Source: Streptomyces fradiae
GTDB taxonomy: Bacteria > Actinomycetota > Actinomycetes > Streptomycetales > Streptomycetaceae
Assembly: GCF_041270065.1 (NCBI RefSeq)
Contig: NZ_CP065958.1
Coordinates: forward strand, 558,001-622,000
Length of the DNA: 64,000 bases
Direction: 5' to 3'
Under the pieces are notes generated by a model, which did not search any database, was not told where the DNA came from, and saw nothing but the letters and a program-made list of their open reading frames with translations. Of the stretch, positions 50,438-58,542 are shown piece after piece (position 1 is the first letter of the stretch; every line of letters begins with the position of its first letter). Position numbers and translations under genes: made by a program.

Positions 50438-51115
50438 ATGCTCACCAAACGCGTGACGGTCACCGTCCACGCATCCGATCCGCTCAGCAGGGCCGGGCTG
50501 ATCAGTCATTTACGGCACCAGCCGACCATCGACGTGATGGCCGGCCGCGAAGGGCACGACGGCGGCGGGGCGCCGCGGGGGACGGCGGACGCGCCGGCGG
50601 TCGCCGTCATGCTCGCCGACCGGATCGACGAACCGACCACCGCCGAGCTGCGCCGGCTGCTTCGCGCCGGCAGCGACCAGCGGGTCGTGCTGGTCGCCCG
50701 GGAGCTGCGCGAGCCGGATCTGCTCACGGTCGTCGAATACGGGGTGCGGGCCATCATCTGGCGCCATCAGGCCACCGAGGAACGCCTGTTGAGCGCCGTC
50801 CACAGCGCGGCCCGCGGCGAGGGGGAACTGCCGCCGGACCTGGTGAGCCGGCTCCTCGACCAGGTCGGGCGGCTGCAGCGGGCGACGGCCGCCGGCACCG
50901 GCCCGGGCGGCACCGTGCCGCTCTTCGGCATGGCACCGCGCGAGGTCGACGTGCTGCGGCTGCTCGCGGAGGGCTTCGAGACCCGGCAGATCAGCGAGAA
51001 GCTCGCCTACTCGGAACGCACCGTCAAGAACATCCTGCACGCGCTGATGACCCGGCTCCAACTCACCAACAGGGCGCATGCCGTCGCGTACGCGCTCCGC
51101 GAGGGCTACATCTGA
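50438..51115 (+). CDS. LuxR/NarL-type regulator heading the CIS cluster
   Basis: A 225-aa protein. The C-terminal LuxR HTH (about 160-220) is clear: PLFGMAPREVDVLRLLAEGFETRQISEKLAYSERTVKNILHALMTRLQLTNRAHAVAYALREGYI. The N-terminus has a receiver-like pattern (VTVTVHASDPLSRAGLISHL), but the normal phospho-Asp position is occupied by hydrophobic residues (PAVAVMLADR) and the conserved Lys is absent, so phosphorylation is doubtful. The stop TGA overlaps the ATG of the DUF4255 gene (TGATG), tying it to the injection system operon. Streptomyces CIS clusters commonly carry such a regulator. Confidence 0.88.
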   Translation: MLTKRVTVTVHASDPLSRAGLISHLRHQPTIDVMAGREGHDGGGAPRGTADAPAVAVMLADRIDEPTTAELRRLLRAGSDQRVVLVARELREPDLLTVVEYGVRAIIWRHQATEERLLSAVHSAARGEGELPPDLVSRLLDQVGRLQRATAAGTGPGGTVPLFGMAPREVDVLRLLAEGFETRQISEKLAYSERTVKNILHALMTRLQLTNRAHAVAYALREGYI

Positions 51116-51753
51116 TGATCCACGAAATCGACGCGTCCCTGCGTCTGCTGCTCGCGCCGGCGGTCACGGGCGACATCGCCTTCGAGGCGCCGACCCGCGA
51201 CTGGGCGGCCCGGCGCAACGCGCCCACCCTCAACGCGTACCTCTACGACATCCGCGAGGACGTCGCCCGCCGCGAACGCGGCCCCGTCGCCGAGCGCGAC
51301 GCCCAGGGCGTCGTCACCCGCCGCCGCCAGCCGCCGCGCTGGTTCCGCCTGTCGTACCTGGTGACGGCCTGGACCGCCCGCCCGGAGGACGAACACCGTC
51401 TGCTCTCCGGCGCGTTGGCGCTCCTGCTCCCGCACGAGGTCCTGTCCGGCGACGCCGTCCCCGAGTCGGTCCGGGCCATCACCCCGACCCTGCCCCTCAC
51501 GGTCGCGGTGCCGCCCGGCGATTCCCGCTCGCTCGCCGAGATCTGGTCCGCGCTCGGCGGCGAGCTGAAACCCTCCCTCGACGTCGTGATCACCACCCCC
51601 TTCCCGGTCACCCCGGTGTACGGAGCGGCCCCGCCCGTCACCGAGGGCGCCGAGGTCGTGGTCCGCGGCCTCGACGGCGTCCCGAACGACTCGTCCCCAC
51701 GGATGCTGCGCCGCCCGGGCAGCGGCATCGCGGCACGCGGGGGCCGGGCATGA
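51115..51753 (+). CDS. DUF4255 protein (Pvc16-type CIS cap/sheath terminator)
   Basis: A 212-aa member of DUF4255: MIHEIDASLRLLLAPAV, RNAPTLNAYLYDIREDVARRE, WFRLSYLVTAWTARPEDEHRLLSGALALLLPHEVL, LDVVITTPF. In PVC/Afp-type systems the homologous Pvc16 caps or closes the tube-sheath end. Both ends overlap neighbours (TGATG upstream, ATGA downstream at 51750), indicating one translational unit of regulator, cap and ATPase. Confidence 0.92.
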   Translation: MIHEIDASLRLLLAPAVTGDIAFEAPTRDWAARRNAPTLNAYLYDIREDVARRERGPVAERDAQGVVTRRRQPPRWFRLSYLVTAWTARPEDEHRLLSGALALLLPHEVLSGDAVPESVRAITPTLPLTVAVPPGDSRSLAEIWSALGGELKPSLDVVITTPFPVTPVYGAAPPVTEGAEVVVRGLDGVPNDSSPRMLRRPGSGIAARGGRA

Positions 51754-53819
51754 GCGCCGACCTGCTGCAGCTGATCGGCGCGCTCCGCACCCGGGTCGCC
51801 GCACTGGTGGCGACCCGCAGCGCCGACGACCCGACCGCGGGCGATCCGCTGCGCGGCCTGTACGTGACCGGGGAGACGGCGCTGCGGATCGCGACGGCGG
51901 GGCCGGGCGCGGCGGGTGCATCCGGCGCGGCCGGCATGTCCGGGCAAGCGCCCGCCGGCCCGGCGGCGCCTGAGCTCGGCGGGCCTTCGCCGGGCCGGCA
52001 GAGCAGCACGGGGCGGCTGGCCGCGCTCAGGTGCGCGTTCGGGCTGTCCGGGCTCGATGTGGAGGTGCTCCTCGCGGCGGTCGCGCCCGAGGTGGATCGG
52101 GGGTTCGAGGCGCTGTACGGGTACCTCAACGACGATGTCGGGCGGCGTCGCGCCACGGTGGGGCTTGCGCTCGACCTGGCCGGGACCGGGCCGGCCGACG
52201 CGGGCGCTCGGGACCGCTTTCACCCGGCGGCGCCGCTGCGCGCGGGCGGGCTGCTTCAGGTCGACGACGAGGACGAGGGCCGGCCGCTGCCCGGGCGGGC
52301 GTTGCGGGTGCCGGAGCGGGTGGTCGCGCATCTGCTCGGCGATGACAGCCGGCTGGACGCCCGACTGGCGGACGCGGGGGTGGAGTTGTTGCCGCCCACC
52401 GGAACAGGCGCCGGGCCGGCCGTCGGGGAGGTCGCCGCGCGGATCGCGGCGGCCGGACCCGTGACCGTCCATCTGCGGGAGCGGGTGCCCGGGGCCGCGA
52501 CGGACGCGGTGGTGACCGCGCTGCGGGCGGCCGGGCGGCCGGTGCTGCGGTACCGGCCGGAGGCCGTGGACGCGGAGGCGGCCCGGGTGCTGCTCCGCGA
52601 GGCCCGGCTGCGCGGCGCCGCGGTGGTCGTCGAGCCGCTGCCGCCGGAGCCCGGCCCGCTGGTGCGGGCGCTGGCGGCGGGCGGGGCGACGGTGGTCCTG
52701 GCCGGGGCCGAGGCGCCCGATCCGACGTGGGTGCCGGCGGCGGCGCTGGTGGCCCTGGAGGCGCCGGGGGCGGCCGAGGCCTCCTCCGTCGAGCTGTGGC
52801 GCCACGCGCTGGGCGGCGAACCCGGCTCCGGCCGGGGCGACTTCGACCTGGCCGAGGCCGTCGCGCCGTACCGCCTCGGCGGGGACCAGATCCGGCGCGC
52901 GGCGAGCGCGGCCCGCGCCCTGGCGGCGTTCGAGGGCGGCTCGCTCACCCGGGCCCACGTCCAGCGGGGCGCGCGGCTCGTGTCGGCGCCGCTGCTCGAC
53001 AGCCGGGCCCGGCGGGTGCGGCCCGCGGTGGGGTTCGCGGACATCGTGCTGCCCGAGGAGCCGCTGGGCCTGCTGCGCGAGCTGACCGGGCGGGCCCGGC
53101 ACCGGGACCGGGTGCTCGGCGAGTGGCGGCTGCGCACCGGAGGCGGGCGGGGGCGCGGTGTCGTCGCGCTGTTCGCGGGCGAGTCGGGCACGGGGAAGAC
53201 GCTGGGTGCGGAGGTCGTCGCGGGCGAACTCGGCCTGGATCTCTATGTGGTGGATCTGTCGTCGGTGGTCGACAAGTATGTGGGCGAGACCGAGAAGAAC
53301 CTGGAGCGGATCTTCGCCGAGGTCGACCGCACGGACTGCGTGCTGCTCTTCGACGAGGCTGACGCGGTCTTCGGCAAGCGGTCGGAGGTGCGCAGTTCGC
53401 ACGACCGGTACGCGAACCTGGAGAGTGCCTATCTGCTGCAGCGCCTGGAGGCCTTCGACGGGATCGCGGTGCTCACCACCAACCTCCGCGCCAACATCGA
53501 CGAGGCCTTCACCCGCCGGCTCGACCTGGTGGTCGACTTCCCGTTCCCGGACGCCGAGCAGCGGGTCGCGCTCTGGCACTCCTGCCTCGCGGGCGTGCCG
53601 CGTGCGAAGGGCCTGGCGGAGGAAATCCTGGGCTGCGCCAAGGAGTTCGAGCTCGCGGGCGGCGCGATCCGCTCGGCCGCGGTGACCGCGGGGTATCTGG
53701 CGGCGGCTCGGGGGGCCGGGGCGGTGGTGACGGGCGAGGACCTGCGGGCCGGGGCGCGTCGCGAGTACCGGAAGGCGGGGCGGCTCGTCGCGGACACGGC
53801 GGCGCCCTGGTCCCCGTAA
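51750..53819 (+). CDS. AAA+ ATPase of the contractile injection system (Pvc15-type)
   Basis: A 689-aa protein. The N-terminal about 430 residues are the variable Ala/Gly/Arg-rich part common to CIS ATPases, with VEVLLAAVAPEVDRGFEALYGYLNDDVGRRRATV (about 105-140) conserved-looking. The AAA+ core has Walker A GESGTGKT (477-484), LYVVDLSSVVDKYVGETEKNL, Walker B LLFDEADAVFGKRSEV (about 532-547), sensor 1 LTTN, and arginine finger FTRRLD. In eCIS clusters this ATPase is thought to assist assembly or effector loading. It is followed by a strong bidirectional terminator. Confidence 0.93.
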   Translation: MSADLLQLIGALRTRVAALVATRSADDPTAGDPLRGLYVTGETALRIATAGPGAAGASGAAGMSGQAPAGPAAPELGGPSPGRQSSTGRLAALRCAFGLSGLDVEVLLAAVAPEVDRGFEALYGYLNDDVGRRRATVGLALDLAGTGPADAGARDRFHPAAPLRAGGLLQVDDEDEGRPLPGRALRVPERVVAHLLGDDSRLDARLADAGVELLPPTGTGAGPAVGEVAARIAAAGPVTVHLRERVPGAATDAVVTALRAAGRPVLRYRPEAVDAEAARVLLREARLRGAAVVVEPLPPEPGPLVRALAAGGATVVLAGAEAPDPTWVPAAALVALEAPGAAEASSVELWRHALGGEPGSGRGDFDLAEAVAPYRLGGDQIRRAASAARALAAFEGGSLTRAHVQRGARLVSAPLLDSRARRVRPAVGFADIVLPEEPLGLLRELTGRARHRDRVLGEWRLRTGGGRGRGVVALFAGESGTGKTLGAEVVAGELGLDLYVVDLSSVVDKYVGETEKNLERIFAEVDRTDCVLLFDEADAVFGKRSEVRSSHDRYANLESAYLLQRLEAFDGIAVLTTNLRANIDEAFTRRLDLVVDFPFPDAEQRVALWHSCLAGVPRAKGLAEEILGCAKEFELAGGAIRSAAVTAGYLAAARGAGAVVTGEDLRAGARREYRKAGRLVADTAAPWSP

Positions 53820-53841
53820 CGTAACGGCACGACACAGGAGA

Positions 53842-53875
53842 GTCGGGGGCGGTCCGCGCATGGACCGCCCCCGAC
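53842..53875. terminator. Bidirectional terminator after the CIS ATPase
   Basis: Perfect 14-bp stem GTCGGGGGCGGTCC (53842-53855) and GGACCGCCCCCGAC (53862-53875) with a 6-nt loop, between convergent stops (53819, 53898). Confidence 0.88.
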
Positions 53876-53897
53876 CTGCTTTCCGCTTCTGCTGTTG

Positions 53898-55490
53898 CTA
53901 CTTCACGCTGCCGCCGACCATCGCGTTGAGCGTCTTCCAGTCGGCGGTGCCGGTGGCCGGGAGGCCGACGGCCTGCTGGTAGGTGCGGATGTGGTCGCTG
54001 ACGTTGCTGCCGTAGGGCGTCGTCGTGTCCTTGCCGGAGCGGAAGTGGTCGATGCCGAGCCGGGCGTAGTTGCGGACCCGGTCCATGTCGCCGGGGTCGG
54101 TGAAGTCGCGGTTGATCGCCCACCAGAAGGCGCCCATCAGGGCGGTGTTCTCCCAGGTGCGGCTGCCCGACTTCACCTCGTCGGGGGAGATGCCCTGCGC
54201 CCAGAGCGAGGTCAGGGTGGCGCGGCCGAGCATGCCCTCGGCGTCCGTTTCGAAGATCGCGGCCGAGTTGGTGCCGTCCCGCTGGCCGACCTTGACCACG
54301 GCGTTCTGGTAGCAGACCAGGGAGGTGCGGGTCGGCCCGTCGATGACGCCAGGGCTCCAACTCCCCTTCAGAGTACAGGCGTTCTTGCTGCCGAGGGCCG
54401 CCAGGCGGAGCTGGGCGAATTCCACGACGACGTCCTTCGGGTAGCCGGGGCCCCACGGCGGGACCTCGCGGGGAGCGCTCGGCGGCGGGGGCGCCTCCCC
54501 ACCGCCGCCGGTGCCGCCACCGCCGGAGCCGCCGGAGGCCGAGCCGCCGCCGCTCCCTCCCCCGCCGTCGCCGGACCCGGAGCCACCGTCACCGGGCGGC
54601 AGCTCCCCGCCACCGCCGGTCTGGTTCGCGCCGGGCGGCGGCGTGCCGGCCGTGCTCGGCGGGGGCGGGGCGTCGGGGAGCTTGTCGCCGTCGCCCTGCG
54701 GCAGCGGCGCGGGGGCGCCGGTCGCCCGGGTCTCCTTCGCCGCGCTGGTGATCTTCGGGGAGAAGCTCATCCAGAGCGCGACGAAGGCGATGACGCCGGT
54801 GACGAGCAGGCCGGCCGCGACCATCAGCCAGGCGCCGAGGACCGGCCGCTGGTCGAAGGTCGCGTCGATGTCGAGCGAGGTGTCGTCGCCGGAGCGGCGC
54901 ACCGCCACGGTGAAGCGGTGCGACTCCTCGCCGCCGGTCCACCGTACGGCCTGCGGGCGCACCACGAGGTCGCCGAACGCGGCCCGGCCGGGGGCGATCT
55001 GCACGGCGTTGGGCCGCATGTCGAAGGTGAGCCGGTTCCCCTCGTCGCGTACGAGCAGCGAGGCGGTCAGCGGGGTGTTGCCCAGGTTGTCGACGGCGAC
55101 GCGGGCCCGCCCGCGGAAGCGGCCGGTGAGCGCGGGCGGCAGCAGCTCGGCGCGCACCTCGGTGAAGGGCGTGACGGTCAGCCGGCCCTCCACGACGTCG
55201 CGGGCGGCGGCGTTCTCGCGGGGCTCGACGCGGATGCCGTACGGGAGGGGTCCGGCCGGCACGTCCGGCGAGCGCGGCGGGGCGAACGAGATCTCGGCGG
55301 TCCCCTCACTGCCCGGGTAGAGGCGGAGGACGTCCGGCTCCACCCGGGACCACCCCGAGGGTTTGCCGACGAGGGAGAGCCGGTATTCCTCGACGGTGTC
55401 CCCGGTGTTGCGCACACGCAGCCGAGCGGAGGTCCGGGTCCCTGGCTCGACGGTCACGTCGGCCGGGTCCAGAGAGGTCCACATGGTCAT
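53898..55490 (-). CDS. CIS-associated membrane protein with peptidoglycan-binding-like C-terminus
   Basis: A 530-aa protein. Residues 1-215 are cytoplasmic Ig/NPCBM-like beta domains (VTVEPGTRTSARLRVRNTGDTVEEYRLSLVG). One TM helix lies at 217-241 (VLGAWLMVAAGLLVTGVIAFVAL), then a Pro/Gly/Ser-rich wall-spanning linker (about 255-345). The C-terminal domain has peptidoglycan-binding-like segments (EFAQLRLAALGSKNACTLKGSWSPGVIDGPTRTSLVCYQNAVV, IRTYQQAVGLPATGTADWKTLNAMVGG). It is encoded inside the CIS cluster but opposite in strand. A membrane adaptor for CIS docking, such as the CisA protein reported for Streptomyces, is my inference. Start ATG 55490; M3 is an alternative. Confidence 0.82.
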   Translation of the reverse strand: MTMWTSLDPADVTVEPGTRTSARLRVRNTGDTVEEYRLSLVGKPSGWSRVEPDVLRLYPGSEGTAEISFAPPRSPDVPAGPLPYGIRVEPRENAAARDVVEGRLTVTPFTEVRAELLPPALTGRFRGRARVAVDNLGNTPLTASLLVRDEGNRLTFDMRPNAVQIAPGRAAFGDLVVRPQAVRWTGGEESHRFTVAVRRSGDDTSLDIDATFDQRPVLGAWLMVAAGLLVTGVIAFVALWMSFSPKITSAAKETRATGAPAPLPQGDGDKLPDAPPPPSTAGTPPPGANQTGGGGELPPGDGGSGSGDGGGGSGGGSASGGSGGGGTGGGGEAPPPPSAPREVPPWGPGYPKDVVVEFAQLRLAALGSKNACTLKGSWSPGVIDGPTRTSLVCYQNAVVKVGQRDGTNSAAIFETDAEGMLGRATLTSLWAQGISPDEVKSGSRTWENTALMGAFWWAINRDFTDPGDMDRVRNYARLGIDHFRSGKDTTTPYGSNVSDHIRTYQQAVGLPATGTADWKTLNAMVGGSVK

Positions 55491-55741
55491 GGGCGCAGGC
55501 TAAGTGCCCGAAGGGGCCCGATGGTTGCCCGAAAGTCCCCGGTCGCGGGCACGCCCGGATGCCCTGACGCGCCGCCGGGGGCGGTGCGGCCCTGCCCTTG
55601 TGACGGCCCTTGCCTCCCTGGTCGCGGCCCCGCGCGGCGGGAAGAGTCGATGGCGTACGCGTCACGGACGCCGACGACGGCCACGGGGCCGGCCGGCCGC
55701 CGGCCCGCACCCGCACGTTCTTCCCCTAGGAGCGATCGCCC
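55491..55741. promoter_or_regulatory. Divergent promoter region of CIS structural genes
   Basis: The 251-nt gap between membrane protein and sheath genes. TGCCCGAA occurs twice in direct orientation (55505-55512, 55526-55533), exactly 21 bp (two helical turns) apart and close to the membrane protein start. Candidate activator or repressor sites. No -10/-35 boxes assigned. Confidence 0.45.
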
Positions 55742-57391
55742 ATGCCCACCTATCTGTCCCCCGGCGTCTACGTCGAGGAAATCGCCAGCGGCTCCCGCCC
55801 CATCGAGGGCGTGGGCACCTCCGTCGCCGCGTTCGTGGGCCTCGCGCCGACCGGCCCGCTGAACGAGCCGGTGCTCGTCACCAACTGGACGCAGTACGTG
55901 GCGTCGTTCGGCGAGTTCACGGAGGGCCACTACCTGGCCCACTCCGTGTACGGCTTCTTCGACAACGGGGGCACAGCGGCGTACGTCGTACGGGTCGGCG
56001 GCGGGGACGCGCAGGGCGACGGGCAGGCCGACGGGGCTGGAGCGGGCAGGGCGACGGGTGCCGGGGCCGGGGCTGGGGCTGGGGCTGGGGCGCCGCGTGA
56101 GCTGGTGGCCGGTGAGGCGGTCGCGCTCGGTACCTTCAAGGTGGCGGCGATCGCGGCCGGTTCGGAGGCCGGCGGGGCCCTGACCGTCGAGGTGCAGGAC
56201 GTCGAGGGCGGGGACGGCGAGCGCTTCAAGCTGGTCGTGAAGGACGGCGAGAAGGTCGTCGAGAGCTTCGACGCGTCCGCGAAGAAGGGCTCGCGGACCT
56301 ATGTCGTCACGCAGATCAAGCAGCGTTCCAAGACGATCGTGGTCGAGGAGGCGGCGGCCGGCGGCCAACTCGCCCGCCCGGACGCCCAGTCCGTGACGCT
56401 CGCGCCGCCCGTGGCGCGGGCCGTGCTCCCGGACCGGGTCGGGGACCGAGCGGCCGGCGCGGCGACCGGGGCGGTGGCCACGCTCGACTCCGCCCGCTTC
56501 ATCGGCGATTCGGCCGACCGCACCGGTTTCGGCGGCCTGGAGGCCTTCGACGAGATCAGCATGGTCGCCGTGCCGGACCTGATGGCCGCGTACCAGCGGG
56601 GACTCATCGACGCGGAGCAGGTCAAGGCCGTGCAGCTCGGCCTGATCTCCCACTGCGAGCTGATGGGCGACCGGATGGCGATCCTCGACCCGCCGCCGGG
56701 CCTCAACGCGCGCGACGTACGCAAGTGGCGCCAGGAGACGGCTGGTTACGACTCCCGCTACGCGGCCCTCTACTACCCGTGGATCAAGTCCTTCGACCCG
56801 GCCACCGGCCAGACGCGTACGGTGCCGCCGTCCGGCCACATGGCCGGTGTGTGGGCCCGCAACGACGCCGAGCGCGGCGTGCACAAGGCCCCGGCCAACG
56901 AGATCGTGCGCGGCGCGGTCGACCTGGAGCTCCAGATCACCCGCGGCGAGCAGGATCTGCTCAACCCGGTGGGCGTGAACTGCATCCGCGCCTTCCCGGG
57001 CCGCGGCATCCGGGTGTGGGGCGCGCGGACCATGGCGTCCGACCCGGCCTGGCGCTATCTGAACGTCCGCCGCTACTTCAACTACCTCGAGGAGTCCATC
57101 CTCGTCGGCACCCAGTGGGTGGTCTTCGAGCCCAACGACCAGTCGCTGTGGGCGCGGATCCGCCGCAACATCTCGGCGTTCCTGGTCAACGAGTGGCGCC
57201 AGGGCGCGCTGTTCGGGCAGCGCGCGGAGGACGCGTTCTATGTGAAGTGCGACGCCGAGACGAACCCGCCGGAGTCCGTGGACCTGGGCCGCGTGGTCTG
57301 CGAGATCGGCATCGCGCCGGTGAAGCCGGCCGAGTTCGTGGTGTTCCGGCTCGCGCAGTTCCAGGGCGGGGGCGGGGAGCTGGAGGAGTAG
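55742..57391 (+). CDS. CIS contractile sheath protein
   Basis: A 549-aa tail sheath protein. The N-terminus MPTYLSPGVYVEEIASGSRPIEGVGTSVAAFVGLAPTGP is the sheath handshake strand and first domain. The C-terminal core has GVNCIRAFPGRGIRVWGARTM, YLNVRRYFNYLEESILVGTQWVVFEPND and VNEWRQGALFG, all typical. A low-complexity insert of alternating Gly-Ala (GAGAGAGAGAPRE, around residue 105-120) lies between domains. It polymerises around the tube and contracts to drive it. RBS AGGAG; the leader AGGAGCGATCGCC equals that of the uricase gene. Confidence 0.96.
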   Translation: MPTYLSPGVYVEEIASGSRPIEGVGTSVAAFVGLAPTGPLNEPVLVTNWTQYVASFGEFTEGHYLAHSVYGFFDNGGTAAYVVRVGGGDAQGDGQADGAGAGRATGAGAGAGAGAGAPRELVAGEAVALGTFKVAAIAAGSEAGGALTVEVQDVEGGDGERFKLVVKDGEKVVESFDASAKKGSRTYVVTQIKQRSKTIVVEEAAAGGQLARPDAQSVTLAPPVARAVLPDRVGDRAAGAATGAVATLDSARFIGDSADRTGFGGLEAFDEISMVAVPDLMAAYQRGLIDAEQVKAVQLGLISHCELMGDRMAILDPPPGLNARDVRKWRQETAGYDSRYAALYYPWIKSFDPATGQTRTVPPSGHMAGVWARNDAERGVHKAPANEIVRGAVDLELQITRGEQDLLNPVGVNCIRAFPGRGIRVWGARTMASDPAWRYLNVRRYFNYLEESILVGTQWVVFEPNDQSLWARIRRNISAFLVNEWRQGALFGQRAEDAFYVKCDAETNPPESVDLGRVVCEIGIAPVKPAEFVVFRLAQFQGGGGELEE

Positions 57392-57483
57392 CCGCTCTCC
57401 TCGCCGTTCCGCCCGACCTCGGGCGCCCGACCCTTCCTCTTCCCCATCCGTACGCAATCCCGCACGAACAGGAGTGATCCCGC

Positions 57484-57927
57484 ATGGCTCTGGACACCGG
57501 TGACGCGCTCACCACACACAATTTCGGCCTGCAGATCGACGGCGTCATGGTCGAGACCCTGCAGGAGATCAGCAGCCTCTCCATGGAGCAGGACGTCATC
57601 GAGTACCAGCAGGTCTCGGCCGACGGCAAGCCGATCATCAAGAAGCTCCCCGGCGTGAAGAAGGCCGGCGAGTGCACGGTGACGCGCGGCGCCACGCAGT
57701 CCCAGGCCTTCACCGAGTGGATCGCGGCCTCCATCGCGGGCAACATGGGCCAGGCCCGCAAGGACGCGTCCATCATCTTCATGGACTACGAGCTGAACGA
57801 GGTGAAGCGCTACAACCTGCGCAACGCCTGGTGCACGAAGGTGGAGTTGAGCGGCACCAAGGCCGGTGACGCCGCGGCGCTCACCGAGCAGGTGACGATC
57901 ACCTTCGAAGAGCTGACCCTCGGCTGA
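57484..57927 (+). CDS. CIS inner tube protein (T4 gp19-like)
   Basis: A 147-aa phage T4 gp19-type tube protein: GDALTTHNFGLQIDGVMVETLQEISSLSMEQDVIEYQQVSADGKPIIKKLPGVKKAGECTVTRG, KDASIIFMDYELNEVKRYNLRNAWCTKVEL. Hexamers stack into the rigid tube inside the sheath. AGGAG lies 8 nt before the ATG, 92 nt after the sheath stop. A second, shorter tube-like protein at 62033 is probably the baseplate-proximal (Pvc5-like) version. Confidence 0.95.
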   Translation: MALDTGDALTTHNFGLQIDGVMVETLQEISSLSMEQDVIEYQQVSADGKPIIKKLPGVKKAGECTVTRGATQSQAFTEWIAASIAGNMGQARKDASIIFMDYELNEVKRYNLRNAWCTKVELSGTKAGDAAALTEQVTITFEELTLG

Positions 57928-57931
57928 TCCG

Positions 57932-58360
57932 GTGCGACGCGAAGGAACGGGGCCGGGTGCCTCGTCAGGGCCGGAAGCCCGACAGGAGCCGCTGCGCACC
58001 GAGTTCGAGTTCGAGCTGCCGCGCGGTTACGTCGACGAGTCGGGCACCGTGCACCGCCGGGGCGCCATGCGGCTGGCCACGGCCCGGGACGAGCTGGTGC
58101 CGCTGCGGGACGTGCGGGTCCGCGAGAACCCCGCGTATCTGTCGGTGGTCCTGCTCGGCCGGGTGATCACCCGGCTCGGCTCGCTCCCGTCGGTGCACGA
58201 CGGGACGGTGGAGAACATGTTCGCCTCCGACCTGGCGTTCCTCCAGGACTTCTACCGGCAGATCAACGCGGAGGGCCACACCCGGGCCGCCGTGGCCTGC
58301 CCGCACTGCGAGGAGTCCTTCGAGGTCGAGCTGGCCGGGAGCCGCCTGGGGGAATCGTGA
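57932..58360 (+). CDS. CIS-associated hypothetical protein with CPHC motif
   Basis: A 142-aa protein starting at GTG 57932, 4 nt after the tube gene. The core TEFEFELPRGYVDESGTVHRRGAMRLATARDELVPLRDVRVRENPAYLSVVLLGRVITRLGSLPSV resembles tail assembly chaperone-like proteins found in CIS operons. The C-terminus has a single CPHC pair (ACPHCEESFEVEL), a possible zinc half-site or redox pair. Function is inferred only from position. The stop overlaps the next GTG (GTGA). Confidence 0.82.
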   Translation: MRREGTGPGASSGPEARQEPLRTEFEFELPRGYVDESGTVHRRGAMRLATARDELVPLRDVRVRENPAYLSVVLLGRVITRLGSLPSVHDGTVENMFASDLAFLQDFYRQINAEGHTRAAVACPHCEESFEVELAGSRLGES

Positions 58361-58503
58361 CGTACGCGGCCGATCTCATCGAGGAGGAGACCGCGTACCT
58401 CGCCTTCCACTTCCACTGGGGCATGGACGCCGTCCTCGACCTGGAGCACGCGGACCGGCGCGGGTACGTGGCGCGGGCGCGGGCGCTGGTGGAGCAGGGC
58501 TGA
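58357..58503 (+). CDS. Small CIS protein (DUF6760-like, 48 aa)
   Basis: 48 residues: starts VTYAADLIEEETAYLAFHF, continues HWGMDAVLDLEHADRRGYV and ends ARALVEQG. GTG lies in the upstream stop (GTGA). Strong codon bias and the helical ExAYxAxHFHW pattern match the tiny conserved protein that follows the chaperone-like gene in actinobacterial CIS clusters. It is easily missed by length cut-offs. Role unknown, probably tail assembly. Confidence 0.82.
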   Translation: MTYAADLIEEETAYLAFHFHWGMDAVLDLEHADRRGYVARARALVEQG

Positions 58504-58542
58504 CCGAAACAACGGCGGTACGGAGAAAGGGGGTTGGAGAGG

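Noticed and set aside
56040..56110. Gly-Ala alternating run in the sheath gene as a foreign insertion
   Set aside because: In frame, within the variable inter-domain region of sheath proteins, and with host codon bias; probably slippage-derived linker expansion.
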